Shown here: positions 9,922-21,200 of the stretch, one piece after another
Numbering within the stretch: position 1 is the first letter of the stretch
Layout: every line of letters begins with the position of its first letter
DNA from: Dolomedes plantarius
Taxonomy: Eukaryota; Arthropoda; Arachnida; Araneae; Dolomedidae
DNA: 64,000 nt
Assembly: GCA_907164885.2 (NCBI GenBank)
Contig: OU015490.1
Coordinates: 14,332,995 to 14,396,994, forward strand
Direction of reading: 5' to 3'
Notes under the pieces: model-generated
What the model was told of the DNA's origin: nothing
The model's database searches: none
The model's input: the letters and a program-made list of their open reading frames with translations, nothing else
Position numbers and translations under genes: made by a program

Positions 9922-10080
9922 CCTCCCCCGCGTTGCGTATCCAGCGGCCCAACCGAACAACAGCGAATGGAGGGGAAAGAGCCGCTGGTGGGGGTACCTT
10001 GGAGGGAAGGCAAAGCGCTTCGGACCGAGGCAGGTGGAATTGCCAAAAGCAGGGGTGCGGATTTTAACTACAATTCTAGT

Positions 10081-10254
10081 CTTTACTTAGTGCACTTGCC
10101 TAAAAATAAAACTTCATAAACACGAACTAAGTATGTAAAAACAGAAAACCAATCATCACGAAGTTTTAATGAAGCGTGGAATTTTGTGGAAGAGCCACAC
10201 TGAAGGGGCCAAAGAGCCACATGTGGCTCGCGAGCCACGGTTTGCCGACCACTG
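10081..10254 (-). mobile_element. Terminal part of a non-autonomous hAT
   Basis: Read on the minus strand from 10254: CAGTGGTCGGCAAACCG, then GTGGCTCGCGAGCCACATG. This is a widespread hAT terminus. The partner end was not found, so the left boundary is unknown and the copy may be truncated. The eight bases after it (gcctaaat) would be the target duplication. Confidence 0.6.
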
Positions 10255-10373
10255 GCCTAAATGGACTTGATCTCATGTACTGTCGGTCAACGGGCACAAC
10301 TCATAACACAACACAAATCCAAAATGAATGAATACAGCTGTCGTGCAATTGGATATATATATCGAAGGGTGTC

Positions 10374-10418
10374 CTGCAACTATATATATATACATATATA
10401 CATCCATTACATGCATTC

Positions 10419-10509
<91 letters not shown>
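10374..10509. repeat. (TA)n microsatellite
   Basis: Near-pure TA from about 10420, with a shorter TA run at 10380-10400. No transposon end is recognised directly beside it. Confidence 0.95.
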
Positions 10510-10513
<4 letters not shown>

Positions 10514-11249
10514 TAGCCCTGTCAAAATAGGTTTTATGGCTAAAAAAAATATGAAAGTTTTGAAAATTGGTGGAGATGTTTGTCTTGGCATGCTAAAGAA
10601 CATACTAAAAGTCCCCACCGATCAGACTCGAGCTTTCGCCGCCATCTTGGAAAATGTGTAGACTTTTTTAGTTTTTTGCAAGTAACTTGAAAAATATTGA
10701 TTTTACGTAAAAAATCTGAATGCAAAAATTGAAGAGCATTAAATTGTGAACAAAAACATTATTTACATTTTTTTTTGTAAGTCGAACACGAACAAAGATA
10801 ATTGACTTTGAAAGAAGCGAACTATCACACCCGGGACGCGGATGCGCGGGTCATCCCCATCGCGATGGAGGGATGATTCGCGCATGCGCACCAAGTCTTG
10901 CATACTCACGGTCGTCAAATCTCTGCATATCAAAGCTCGAGAGAAAGTTACAGCAACATCCAATCCATTGTTATCAGGTTGTATCGTGAGACTTGGTGGA
11001 TTCTATCTTTTTCAATTCCTACTATTATTTCACACTCTCTCTATATATATTTTGTTCAAATTTTCAATCTTTAATAAAAGTACTTTTTATTCATCCCCTC
11101 AAGTTCAAATACATTTTTTTAAACTTGTAGTGGATGACACTTGAGGTTAATACAGTTTTTTCAAATATTAGTTCATTAATTAAATTTAATTAATCAATTT
11201 TAGTTTTAGACCTAGAGCGTCTCTTGCTCTTGAATAGTAATTTCCCTCT
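10510..11249. other. No gene recognised; imperfect palindrome near 10837-10878
   Basis: AT-rich apart from a short GC island at 10830-10900. That island contains TCATCCCCATCGCGATG facing CATCGCGATGGAGGGATGA and is flanked by CGCGCA/TGCGCG, forming an imperfect hairpin. A 28-bp block (TTCAATTCCTACTATTA and following) at 11008 recurs at 11405. Nothing else recognised. Confidence 0.4.
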
Positions 11250-11345
11250 TGTTACTGTGTAAACGTTAGCACTGAGGTATCGCGGGCTTCTCCCGTCGTG
11301 TAGGTTGCGAGATCGAATCCCCAACCTGACAAACTTTTTCTCTCT
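11250..11345 (+). repeat. tRNA-like / SINE head candidate
   Basis: TTAGCACTGAGG resembles an RNA polymerase III A box with one mismatch, and GCGAGATCGAATCCCC about 45 bp later resembles a B box. There is no full cloverleaf, so this is more likely a tRNA-derived SINE head than a tRNA gene. The CT-rich run and poly-T near 11400 could be its tail. Confidence 0.4.
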
Positions 11346-11786
11346 CTTTCCCCCCCTCCTAATCTCGCACAGTAGGCAAGGTTCTGGCAGGCAATCCTTT
11401 TTTTTTCAATTCCTACTATTAGTTCACACTCAAATTTTTCTTTGTTGACCTAAGTAGGAATTGACTTTAAAAATTTTTTTTTATATATTACCTGTTATGT
11501 CATACTTACTCTGCGTTGGGTACATAATGGCTGGAGGTGAGTTAAAATAAATACTAACTTCGATGTACGTAACTACGTCAGTAGAAAAAAATGTTGCCTG
11601 GCCATGCATACGCTAGAAAAATCCTACCTCATTTATTTACCCAAACATCTTTAGCAAAAATAATTTTTGACGCCGTGGTCATATCTGATTTCAAAAGCAA
11701 TAATCTCCATGAGTCGTTTAGAGATTTTGAAGGCTTTTTTTGTGTTTTTGCAAATAACTTTTTGGAAATATTGACTTTATGTAAAA

Positions 11787-13150
11787 CTAGCTGAAAAACC
11801 CGTGCTTCGCTACGAAGTACATTCAAATTAAATACAACGGTCAATGTATGCAATTAATGACAATAAAGAACACAAAATATATTTATTGTAAATACAACGG
11901 TCAATATATGCAATTAATGCCAAAAAAATATATTATCATATACTGGGGCAATTCGTCTTCACTGCCCAGTCTATTTCGATAGCGCGCCGAACTATGGCTA
12001 ATTCCTAGCCACCCGGTTCCTTCAGAAATCACCGAGAATACGCTGGATTAAGGAACGTAAAACAAGCACCTTTATTCTTTAGCGTATTTACATATTTACA
12101 TTAACTCCATATGAGTTTTGCACCTCCAGTGCATGCATGGCCTCCAGCCAATTCAATTAATTCACCAAACAAATCGCAATCACCTCCACGTGGCTTCTCC
12201 GCACACGTAAACCTCTGGTCCGAGACAAAATCGACCTCCACGACGGACCCCTGTCTCTCTCTGTCTCGACACCACACTAGCTGGCTCTCTCCTGCACAGA
12301 CGAACACCAGTCCAAAACCGGTTCCCCTGCATACCTCCGGAAACACGTCCAGCAAACCATTTGCACATCCGGTCCTGGTTGTCATCTGTTTACCAGAGAG
12401 CTGGCACGCCTCTTGATTGATTACCTGAACTCGCCTCTGGTAAACATTCAAAACTGAAAAGAAACTTCACCAAATTTTATATATAATATACCGGGGGTTA
12501 AGCAGAGGGCCCGCCGCCATCACAATATTTATAAAAAATTCGTATAGACAAAATAATGTAGAAGAAAATATTCAAATTAAATCTAATAGAACATACTAAA
12601 GAATATAGCACAGTTAACATAGTACAGTTTGAGGAACATTTCTTTTACTGTATTTTAATATTTTTTTCGATAATGTCCAATCGTCTGCCGCATTAGAAAG
12701 AAAAAAAACATTTTTATGTCAATTTATTTCGTTGTTATGCACGTGACGTAAGATTAATTTAAAGTACCACAAAAAGAAAAGAAACCACGTGATCAGCATT
12801 TAATAAATTAAATTCTAAAAATTAATCTTTAAAAATTCACAAAAAATCAGAAAATGGAGGTAAAGATTCAAAAAAGATATAATTTTAAATGAATTTTTAG
12901 GATCTTTCTCGTGATATAAATTTTATAACCCTCAGATTATTATTTTAAATGCAAACTTAAAAAAAGTTACAAAAACAGCTTAAAAATTTAATTTTTAAAA
13001 AATCTAAGAAGAATTTTTCAAAAATCTTTCTTAGTGCATCCCTACACTATCCGAAGAATCGGCATGCAAAGTTTCAGCCCTTTAAGTCCAACGGTTTGGT
13101 CTGTGCGTTATCTGTTAGTCAATCAGTCAGTCAGTCACTGACTGAATCGT
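11787..13150 (-). mobile_element. Non-autonomous Helitron, minus orientation, interrupted
   Basis: The 3' terminus is at the left: CTAGCTGAAAAACCCGTGCT on the plus strand, i.e. CAGCTAG at the end on the minus strand. The body matches the family seen at 36766, 44005 and 60671 (blocks around TGGACATTATCC, CACGTGAT, and the terminal-head CAGACCAAACCG). The 5' head is degraded after the ACTGACTGAC block. A ~580-bp LTR-like sequence interrupts it at 11942-12524. Confidence 0.75.
11942..12524 (-). mobile_element. Solo LTR candidate inside the Helitron
   Basis: The insert interrupts Helitron sequence cleanly and is bracketed by ATAT (11938-11941 and 12525-12528). On the minus strand it starts TGTGATGGCGGCGGGCCCTC and carries AATAAA about 130 bp from its end. 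The terminal CCCCAGT is not the canonical CA, so the boundary may be off. No internal coding region is present. Confidence 0.5.
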
Positions 13151-14111
13151 GTCCGAGGCCACCCGCGTGCCGATTTTGGTACGATTCGGCCCCAGAGTCT
13201 CGCTTTCAGCAAGGACAGCCGCTGAAGGTGTCGAAATAAGCAAATTTTAGGGACAAAAGCATTAAAACATTAATTAAAAAAACTCTGGGGCCGTGGGACT
13301 ATTATCATCCTGGAGAACGCCATCTCCTGGTAGGAACAATGTTTGCACCATAGGATGGCCTAAAATGGAGCTAAAATTTCGACATAGTCCTTCCCATTCA
13401 ATCTCCCTTTTAGGGTTACTATAGGGCAGGAAGAAAACCATGAGATGTCATCCCAAACCCTGATAGATCTATCTCAATGATTGACAGTTGAGATGAGACA
13501 GCCAGAATCTTACGCTTGTGTAGGTGTTCTCCAGACATACGCACGTCCTGTTGCGAGAAATAATGGGAGCAATGATTCGTTGGACGAAATGCTGTTTTTC
13601 GACATAATACTCGGCCAGGATTTGCGCTCGTGGCACCATTGTGGACGATATTTTGTATTGGCATCTATTACGAGTGGCTCGGGAATAGCTACTCTTCCGC
13701 AAATGCTTTGATTGTGAGGTTCCCTTCTACCTCTAATGGTTAATACCGGAATATGGAAATGCAGATTGAGCTCTTCGGTCATTTTGGTTGCAGTTGTTTT
13801 CTTTCTTCATGTCGCAATCCGCTTCAATACCTCGTCCGTCTCTTTCACTCAGCTCTCCCTTTCGTTCACTATTCTGTTTGGCAAAGGATGTTTTTTGCCC
13901 TTTTCGCAAGGTCTGAAAGGTTTGACATTTTACGCTGTTCCCCCCCCCCCCCCCAAAAAAAAAAATAAAAGCACTATGCCCTTAGCTTCATTACTTCTAC
14001 CTGACAGTAGAATAATACATACACTATATTATATAAAAAAATACTGGTGGCCAAACTTGTTTTTTAAGGAATACGAAGCACATATATGAAGGAAGCACAT
14101 ATATGAAGGAA
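13151..14111. other. No gene recognised
   Basis: Mixed-composition DNA with a C-run followed by an A-run near 13940-13965. Short open readings on both strands overlap and match no known family. Confidence 0.3.
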
Positions 14112-14183
14112 CTAGCTGAAAACCCGCACTTCGCTACTGAGTACATTGAAATTAAATACAATGGTCAATGTATGCAATTAATG

Positions 14184-14230
<47 letters not shown>

Positions 14231-14765
14231 AATACGACGATCAATGTATAGAATTATACATAATATCTTTTATTTTATTTTGATATTTTTTTGGATAATG
14301 TCCGATCGTCTGCCGCATTAGCAAGAAAAAAGAGTTTTTTTGTCTATTTAGTTGACGATAAATTTATTTAAAGTACCAGAAAAAGAAATCACGTGATCAG
14401 CATTTAATAAATTAAATTCTAAAAATGAATCTTTAAAAATTCAACAAAACTCAGAAAATGAAGGTAAAGATTCGAAAAAGATCTCATTTTAAAGAAATTT
14501 TTAGGATCTTTCTCGCGATATAAATTTTATAACCCTCAAATTGTTATTTTAAATGCAAACTTAAAAAAAGTTACTAAAACAGCTTAAAAATTTAGGTTAA
14601 AAAAATCTAAGAAGAATTCTTCAAAAATCTCTCTTAGTGCACCCCTACACTATAAGATGAATCGCCATGCAAAATTTCAGCCCTTTAGGTCCAGCAGTTT
14701 GGTCTGTGCGTTGTATGTCAGTCAGTGAGTCAGTTACGGAACTGTTATATATATATATATATAGA
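14112..14765 (-). mobile_element. Non-autonomous Helitron, minus orientation
   Basis: Starts at the left with CTAGCTGAAAACCCGCACTT and ends at 14765 with the head of the family (minus strand TCTATATATATATATATAAC then AGTTCCGTAACTG). The left flank is A and the right flank T, matching the A|T insertion rule. An internal TA run at 14187-14227 replaces a shorter one in other copies. Confidence 0.85.
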
Positions 14766-14812
14766 TAGATAAGAAGCCCATATATGTATATATATATATA
14801 TATATACACACA

Positions 14813-14968
14813 CAATTGAATCTCGATTTACCATTCCCCGAATCATCGTTTCGACGTATTTGTCGTTTATTTCACTCAGTCCCGACGATCATATTTCTTT
14901 GCTATGTTCCCGCATCTATCGTTCAGTTCAGTTGGTGCCATGGAAAACAATAGTCCGATATTCCACTG
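14813..14968. mobile_element. Pogo-type MITE (GGAATCTCGAT family), decayed
   Basis: The right terminus on the minus strand is CAGTGGAATATCGG; the left is a mutated CAATTGAATCTCGA. The interior shares the TGTCGTTTATTTCACTCAGT block with copies at 42873, 59234, 63491 and 63776. TA flanks the right end. Confidence 0.75.
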
Positions 14969-16047
14969 TATATATATACACACACACAGGAAGGTAGGTA
15001 AGTAGGTAGGTAATATGTCTTTTTCAATATGTACAATCAATAAAAGCGAAAAATTTAGTTATTTCCGCTTAGTTAGTTTCGCTCCATTACGCTGAATGAA
15101 AACTTTTACGGTCTGATTGCGCAATTTTTTTTTCCGTTCAACATGAATATTCGTTTGTTCTACTAAAATAAGCAGAATATTTTCACAAAAATATTTCTGA
15201 AAAATCGTTTCTTGTACTTGAAGACATTTACACCCAGAAATTACTGACTTATTCAGTTCCAATTGTTACAGAGAACTTTGTTTTTCTATGCATTCGTTAA
15301 GGATTCGTAGGGGGTGGTGGGTGGGATAAGGTATATTCTTGGGACAGCATGTAACCCATTTGTAAGGAAGAGGTTAATAATGTATAAATCTAGCAAACTT
15401 CAATTGCAATACACCGCATTTCAAAAATTTTAATTTAAATACAATGTAAGTGTCTCATAGGCATAGCACCGTCTATGTTTTTTTTTATCAATGTGCAAAA
15501 TAGACCCTGACACAGCATAATTCAAAGTCTGACTTAAAATAAAAAAGATCGATTGATACTCCTTGAAGCGATGATCCTTGAAGATAAATGATGCTAGATT
15601 GCACACATGACGAATCACACTTCATCCCCACACAAATATTTACATAAGAATTTATTCAAAACTAATAAGAGCAGGAGAATCAGAGTACCAGAACACTAAA
15701 AACAGCTTTTATTCGACTGCTGCCATTCCGTGAGAGAGGAAACGCAAAACTTAAAAAAAATGGGTTTAAAAAAATGACTAAAAGGTCTTTGGCTGAAAAA
15801 ATGACACCATTGAATTTGGCAGCGTTCTAAATTCATGCTTTTTTGGGGAAAAAATGATGCTAAATGACCAACATCATGGATTTTAGCCCAAGATACCCCT
15901 TTAAGTCTGATCACTGTAAGGACAAAACCAGCACTTTTAATTTCATCAGTTTTTAATTTTTTCCACAAGTTCCAACTATATATACACACATGAATCACTT
16001 TTGAGATCATTTTTGTGGCATCTTTACAAAAATACCAAGCTTTTTTT
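14969..16047. other. No gene recognised
   Basis: AT-rich, with short CA and GTAG microsatellites at 14975-15015. The open readings have no recognisable domain. Confidence 0.3.
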
Positions 16048-17389
16048 CCATGTTTTAATTAACTTGCTTTCTTATTTGTGTTTCTGTGTTTGTCCAGTAC
16101 AAATATTGCAATCGATTTTTAACTAACTTCCCGACTAGCTAGACATTTGAAACTTTTAGAATAGCTCAGAACACGATGACAATGCATTTTTTAAATACTT
16201 TTAGCCATCTTTAAGCAGATTTTTACCATGTTTTTTTTATTATTTTCAGTTAATTTTGTTTTGTAGACTGGTGCAGCCATCTATCGGCCGGAACGGGAAC
16301 CAAAAGTTAAACGCGAGTTAACTTCCAATTAACTTTATTTTTAACTTTATTAAAATTTTTAAAAAACGTATTTATTAATACATAGAATTGTCAAGTTTAT
16401 ATGATTCAACAGAAAATTTAAAAACATGGTATATAAAAAGTTCTTTTTATCTTGTAATTATTTGTCACAAGGGCCATCTTGTTTCTACATTTCGCTAAAT
16501 TATGCGCCATGCAACACCTCTGTCGAAAATTTACCTTCAGTGTACCAAGATATCGATTTTAAATTCCTTTTGTTTCAGTTTCTTTATAAGTTTAGTTACC
16601 TCTATCTCTTTTTTTTTAGAAATTCGTAATAAAAGATGTATGGAGAGTTTCACAGTTAAAGTGAACCAGGTCCATGAGAGTCCGGTCTGAGAAAACTGAT
16701 ATCTGAGTTGAACAACTGTATTAATGAACCATTGATATTTGTTTATTCTTTCTGCTTCAGTAACGTTAAATAAATAATACGGACTTGGTTCGCTATTGCG
16801 TTGAAAAATTTTATGTTTTTACTGTCATTTTATCATTGATGAGTTTTTGCGAAATGGCAAAAAAATGGACGTTGGACCCTCCATGTGATATGCATAAATA
16901 CACGTAAAAATATAATTCAAATGAAAAAATATATTTTATGTGTACAAATTTTGTGGAGGTATAGGCATTTAATACTAAATAATTAACATAAAAAGAACTT
17001 TTTATATACCATGTTTTTAAATTTTCTGTTGAATCATATAAACTTGACAATTCTATGTATTAATAAATGCTTTTTAAATTTTTTTTATGAATTAATCCAT
17101 CAACTTGAAAGAAAATTAAAATAATTTGAAGCTAACTTGCTTTTAACTTTTCATTCCCGTTCCGCCCGATAGGTGGCTGCACCAGTCTACAAAACAAAAT
17201 GAACTGAAAATGATTTCAATCTGCTTAAAGATGCCTAAAAGTATTAAAATAATGCATTGTCATCGTGTTATGAGCTATTCTAAAAGTTTCAAATGTCTAG
17301 CTAGTCGGGAAGTTAGTTAAAAATCGATTGTAAGATTTGTACTGGACAAACACACAAACAAACAAGAAGGCGAGTTTATAAAAACATGG
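16048..17389. mobile_element. Foldback-like element with ~400-bp inverted arms
   Basis: The left arm (about 16048-16460) and right arm (about 16985-17389) are inverted copies. They share AACTTCCCGACTAGCTAGAC, the ACTGGTGCAGCCA block and GGTATATAAAAAGTTCTTTT. The ~520-bp spacer is AT-rich and non-coding. A third copy of one arm lies alone at 35805-36220. Such long arms suggest a foldback or snap-back DNA transposon; no target duplication was identified. Confidence 0.75.
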
Positions 17390-17862
17390 TAAAATATGGT
17401 TAATTAAGTAGCATAAAACTTAAAATTTCACTCATAATCAACTTTAAAAACTTCAAAAAGCATATAATTTAAAAAAATAATATTTCAGGTAGTTTTTTCT
17501 AACGAAACTATCGCGGGTTATTAAGGTAGGATTACTTATCGTGGCTTACCTCTTTTCTTTTTTTTTACTCATTTTGGTACTTTAATCTTTAACCGTTTAC
17601 TGCTACTGGGTTTGGCGCTCTGCCAAAATTATAACTCTCTACGGACTCTGAATTTTTTCTTTCCAGAGGACCGTTATTGAGGAACGTAATCCTACGTTAA
17701 AATATTCACGAAATTATCTTAGAAGAGTTCCAGCGAAAAGAAACTTTCTATAAACAGTACAAACCGGCGTTCTCGTTTGGATACGATGAACGATTCTACA
17801 GCCTGATCTGCCTGTCAGCCGTTGGCGCTTTCATTGGCACGAAATGGGAATGTACGTTTAAA
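17390..17862. other. No gene recognised, left flank of BEL element
   Basis: Unassigned sequence. Its last part, interrupted by the retrotransposon at GCCAT, would continue at 24073. A short open reading just before the LTR has no recognised domain. Confidence 0.3.
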
Positions 17863-17867
17863 GCCAT

Positions 17868-18273
17868 TGTGAGATTTATAGATTTAGTGGACTGTAAATG
17901 ATTTCAAAAGATTTATTTTGACTTAAAACAAAATAATTACAATACTTGCACATTTAATAGAATACACTTGCGATTAATAGAATATAAGGAATGGATCAAC
18001 GCTGGGAAAATGAAATCCCAAATAGCTTAAAGAATTGAATCATGAATTGACTTACATAAAGGAATAGCTTCCCAGACGTCCTCCAAACCTTTCACTTAAC
18101 GTAAATTACATCAAAATGAGAATAAGCAAGCAGAAGCCCTGCTCGCATCACGTACATAAGAATGGTTTTTTTCAACAACACCAGTTCATGTTTTCACACA
18201 TCGTTTCAAAATAAAAAATCATTGGATCAGTGCTGCCATCTATGAACGCAGGCTGCTACTACAGGACGGAACA
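17868..18273 (-). repeat. BEL/Pao 3' LTR
   Basis: 406 bp, TGTGAGATTTATAGATTTAG to CTACAGGACGGAACA on the plus strand. It overlaps the last 34 bp of the gag-pol gene. The minus strand carries a polypurine CCCAGGAGGA immediately upstream of the LTR. Confidence 0.95.
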
Positions 18274-21200
18274 TCCTCCTGGGCGGGCAGTAGCACAGTG
18301 ACTTTAGAAATTGGCCTCTTGACATCACCAGAAGCAGTTTTGATGGAAACAACTCTTACACAGCCATCTGCTCCTGGGAAACACTGAATCACACGTCCAA
18401 GAAGCCACTTTAAAGGAGGAAGTTGTGGCTCATGGATTGCCACCAAATCTCCAATCTGAAGATTCTGACGTTGGAGGCTCCAAGCCTTTGGTCTTTGCTG
18501 GAGTTGATTTAAGTAATCTCGAGACCATCGGTCCCAGAATTCAATTCGCATTTTTTGTAAAAGTTTCCATCTGTCACTTAAACTGATGGTGCAATTTGGA
18601 GCTTCAGGAATGTCCAGCAAAGAGCTGCCGATTATGAAATGCCCTGGTGTGAGAGCACTTAACTCCGAAGGGTCAGAAGACATAGGCACTAATGGTCGAG
18701 AGTTCAAACACGACTCAATTTGACAAAGAAAGGTTGACAGTTCTTCGAAATTGAGAACTGCAGATTTACTGGCTTTCACTAGTAAGTGTTTAGCGCTTTT
18801 CACGGCTGCTTCCCAGATGCCTCCGAAGTTTGGTGAATATGGTGGGATAAAATGCCAATTTATCTCATGAAAGGATGAAAAATGCATTACTTCTTCGGAT
18901 TTCAATTTGCAGAACAAAGTTTTCAGCTCATTGGAAAGTCCTACAAAGTTCTTTCCGTTGTCGGAATAAATATCCGAGGGTAAGCCTCTACGGCTGATGA
19001 AACGTTTCCGGCACGCGAGTAGAGCTTGAGTTGAAAGATCGGATACAGCCTCTAAGTGCACAGCTTTAGTACACATGCAGATGATAACACATATGTATGA
19101 TTTCATTTTGGCTTTACTTCTGGTGAGATTTGGTTTGGTTGTGACTGGTCCACAGAAATCAATTCCTATTTTCTGAAAGCAACGTGATGGATTGATTCTT
19201 TCAGATGGTAAATCGGCCATAATCTGCTGGCAGGATGCAGCACGCAATTTTTTACAAAGAATACATCGGTGGATCACTTGCCTCACCTTGGATCGTCCGC
19301 TCGTAAACCAAAATTTTTGACGTATGAGAGCTAACGTTAACTGTGGACCTGCATGAAAATGCTTCTGATGGTAATACTCAATGATCAAATCCGTAATTAG
19401 GTTTTCCTTGGGTAGCAATATTGGATATTTTTGATCATGAGTCAGATTTTGCTGTCTAAACAGTCTTCCGCCTACTCTAAGGATGTTTGATTCGTCGAGA
19501 AAAACATTAAGAGTCAATAGCTTGCTTGAAGTAGGCAATGGTGATTTCTGTTGGAGTAATTTAATCTCGTTTGAAAATTCCTTCGTCTGCAACAGTCTAA
19601 CTATGAGCAGGAGAGAAGACTTGATTTCATTGGCAGTCAAGTGTTCAGTGAGTCGTTCATTAGGGTGTCTACAGTTGTGCATGAATCTTAAACAATAGGC
19701 GATGACATATATCAATTTGGTGTATGATGAGAACTTAAGCAGAAATTCAGGGATCTCTTTCTCTACGGCGGTATGGACCAACACCTCTTCGGCTCCATCA
19801 GAGAATGAATCTTGACTAAAGGGGGGATAAGAAGAATTATCCCACAATATGGACGGGCCAGACCACCAAAGATCATGATGAAGCAATTTTTCAGGAAGGA
19901 TTCCTCTGGAAGCGCAATCTGCCGGATTCCACTTTTCTGTAATGTGGTGCCACTGAGCCTTTGGAACTAGAGATTTGATTTTGTGCACGCGATTGGATAC
20001 GAATTGGTTACCCTTCAGTGGTGGGGAATGAATCCAACATAAGGCAATTTGAGAATCTAACCATAGATGGACATCTTCAAGGTTAATCGGTAGAGAATCT
20101 ATCACTGTCAAGGTAAGCTGTGATAACAATAATGCTGCTGAAAGTTCAAGCCTAGGCAAAGTGGCCATAGATAATGGAGCCACCTTTGTCTTTGCAGCTA
20201 AGAGATGAGAGGTATTACCAAAAGGACTTAGTTTTACCAGATAGAGGACTGCTGCATATGCCTTCAGCGATGCATCAGCAAATCCATGCAACTGAATTTG
20301 AGTAGTTGCGCTTTCATCCATACTTATAAACCTCGGAATTTTAATGGCTTTCAGACAATCAATTTGATTTAGAAAACTTTCCCATATCTTCAAAATTCCT
20401 GGAGGTATTTCATCTTCCCAAGACAACTTATCTTTCCAAAGTTCTTGCAATAAGATTTTGAGTATGACTGTAGATGGTGACAATAGACCTAACGGATCGA
20501 ATGTTCTTGCAATAAACGAGAGTAAATCTCGCTTTGTTTTAACTTCGGTTGTTCTCGCTATGTGTAGCTGTATCGTGTCTTCAGAAGAATTCCATGTTAG
20601 ACCTAATAATTTTACGACTTGTTCATTTTCAATTTTCCCGTTTGAATGGATGAGTCTTCTTTCTTCTGTTACATGTTCAATTGCTTCTGGACAGTTTGAA
20701 GCCCATTTTCTCAGTGTAAATCCGCCACTTTCCATAATCTGATTTATTTCGTAGACGAGTCTTGATGCCTCCTTGGGCAAAGAAGCGCCACACAAGAGAT
20801 CATCCATGTAGAAGTTCTCCCTAATTATCTCAGAAATGCGGGGATTTTCTGTCTGGGACTCTTCAGCGAGTTTATGGAGAGTTTTAATTGCCAAGTAAGG
20901 AGCACAAGCTGTCCCGTAGGTAACAGTGCACAAACGATATGTGGAGATCGGTTGTTGCTCTTCAAATCTCCAAACTATTCTTTGGTAATCTCTGTGGGAA
21001 GCAGTTACCAGAATCTGGCGGAACATTTTCTCGACATCTGCTGACAAGGCTATTCGATATGATCGAAAGTTTATGAGGATCTTGAATATCTCTGGGAGTA
21101 GCTTAGGACCGACTTCAAGGAAATCATTTAGGGAATTTCCACTTGAATCTTTACTGGATGCATCGAAAACAACACGAAGCTTTGTTGTTAGGCTTTTCTC

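Larger units (their letters stand above)
9061..10080. other. GC-richer stretch with palindromes, no recognised gene
   Basis: Base composition rises relative to both flanks. Open readings here are short, overlap on both strands and match no family I know, so I do not call them genes. Three strong palindromes lie at 9640-9662, 9786-9818 and 9877-9921. The stretch may be a foreign insertion or part of a hAT element ending at 10254. Confidence 0.4.

Noticed and set aside
11262..11340. Possible tRNA gene
   Set aside because: Box A and B motifs are present but no acceptor or anticodon stems pair; a SINE head is the better reading.
12101..12451. 116-codon reading around 12.1-12.4 kb as a gene
   Set aside because: It lies wholly within a probable solo LTR and has no known domain.
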